6,913 nt of DNA from an uncultured Alcaligenaceae bacterium (GTDB lineage Bacteria; Pseudomonadota; Gammaproteobacteria; Burkholderiales; Burkholderiaceae_B): positions 1 through 6,913 of the forward strand of contig CALCPT010000592.1 of NCBI GenBank assembly GCA_937897265.1, in the 5' to 3' direction. Below the pieces are notes generated by a model. The model had not been told where the DNA came from. It ran no database searches and saw only the letters and a list, made by a program, of their open reading frames with translations. Within the stretch, counting starts at the first letter, position 1. The number at the start of each line of letters is the position of its first letter. The position numbers and the translations under genes were made by a program. Positions 6,639-6,913 of this stretch are shown here, piece by piece.

Positions 6639-6673
6639 CATCCCAGCGGGTAAGTGGATCAGCGTTTGGGATG
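6639..6673 (+). repeat. Inverted repeat just after the GldG-like gene, not a classic terminator
   Basis: CATCCCA (6639-6645) pairs perfectly with TGGGATG (6667-6673) across a 21-base loop, starting 3 bases after the stop codon. No T tract follows, so a rho-independent terminator is not supported. It could stabilise the mRNA end or be chance. The remaining bases to 6720 hold the ribosome site of the next gene; a CATAAT at 6698-6703 is too close to the start to serve as its promoter. Confidence 0.3.
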
Positions 6674-6710
6674 AAAGTGATTAATAGTTTGTAACGACAT
6701 AATCAATAAA

Positions 6711-6714
6711 GAGG
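6711..6714 (+). promoter_or_regulatory. Ribosome binding site of the SDR gene
   Basis: GAGG lies 6 bases before the ATG at 6721, in an AAGAGGA context, and supports that start. Confidence 0.6.
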
Positions 6715-6720
6715 ACAATC

Positions 6721-6913
6721 ATGTATCCCGAACTGAAACCGTACGTTGTTTTAATTACAGGTGGTGCTAGTGGTTTGGGCTTAGCCGCTGCACATGGTTT
6801 TGCCAAAGAGGGCGCAACGATTGTGATCGCTGACCTTCAAGAGGCCGCTGCAGTGGGCGTTGCGCAACAGTTGGGCGCGCAGCACTTGGGTTTGGCTTGC
6901 GATGTTGCCGATG
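6721..6913 (+). CDS. Short-chain dehydrogenase/reductase (SDR), N-terminal part only
   Basis: Only the first 64 codons are in the window; classical SDRs are around 250 residues. The N-terminal Rossmann fold is clear: strand VVLIT, then the dinucleotide motif TGGASGLG (13-20, TGxxxGxG form), the helix AAAHGFAKEG, strand TIVIAD with an acidic Asp38 at its end, and CDV (60-62), whose Asp normally contacts the adenine ring. Asp38 points to NAD(H) rather than NADP(H). The catalytic Ser-Tyr-Lys residues lie beyond the edge, so activity and substrate cannot be judged. It starts 84 bases after the GldG-like stop in the same direction. It may be read through from the ABC unit or start its own unit. 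Sequence offers no functional link to the transporter; the related possibility is a 3-hydroxyacyl-CoA dehydrogenase type II-like enzyme, which I cannot confirm. Confidence 0.92.
   Translation, partial: MYPELKPYVVLITGGASGLGLAAAHGFAKEGATIVIADLQEAAAVGVAQQLGAQHLGLACDVAD

Noticed and set aside
1..6913. A defence island, phage, CRISPR or mobile-element system
   Set aside because: Every recognisable gene is a transport or metabolic type. No nuclease, transposase, integrase, reverse transcriptase, repeat array or terminal inverted repeats are visible.

Overview
The window looks like chromosomal DNA from a betaproteobacterium, most likely of the order Burkholderiales. The main reason is a pair of tandem periplasmic receptors of the Bug (tripartite tricarboxylate, TctC-like) family, which is greatly expanded in that order. 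Base composition looks roughly balanced by eye, and I see no insertion sequence, phage gene, CRISPR array, tRNA or rRNA. The taxonomic call is inference.

Layout. Positions 1-2764 hold a leftward operon. It begins with a Bug receptor (start 2764), continues 4 bases later with a second, divergent Bug receptor, and 5 bases later with a CurA-like zinc-independent NADPH-dependent oxidoreductase that runs off the left edge. Positions 2765-3172 are a 408-base divergent intergenic region without a convincing gene, which should carry the control signals for both directions. Positions 3173-6636 hold a tight rightward three-gene unit: an ABC ATPase, a six-helix ABC-2 type permease, and a large membrane-anchored GldG-like auxiliary protein. 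After an 84-base gap, an SDR-family dehydrogenase begins at 6721 and runs off the right edge.

How the genes work together. The leftward operon looks like a small-molecule capture and metabolism unit. The receptors bind a carboxylate or similar solute in the periplasm and the reductase acts in the cytosol. No TctA/TctB membrane subunits are present in the window. The rightward unit resembles the GldA/GldF/GldG set: the ATPase drives the permease, and the GldG-like protein projects a large domain into the periplasm between two membrane anchors. In Bacteroidetes this set supports gliding; in proteobacteria its substrate is not established. The DUF4340-type gene that often follows in proteobacterial versions is not directly downstream here.

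I find no strong case for a wholly new system. The points most worth a second look are the three-gene GldAFG-like unit without its usual fourth partner, a lysine/glutamate/alanine/proline-rich insert in the GldG-like protein, two corrected start codons, and a helical-turn-spaced repeat upstream of the ABC unit.
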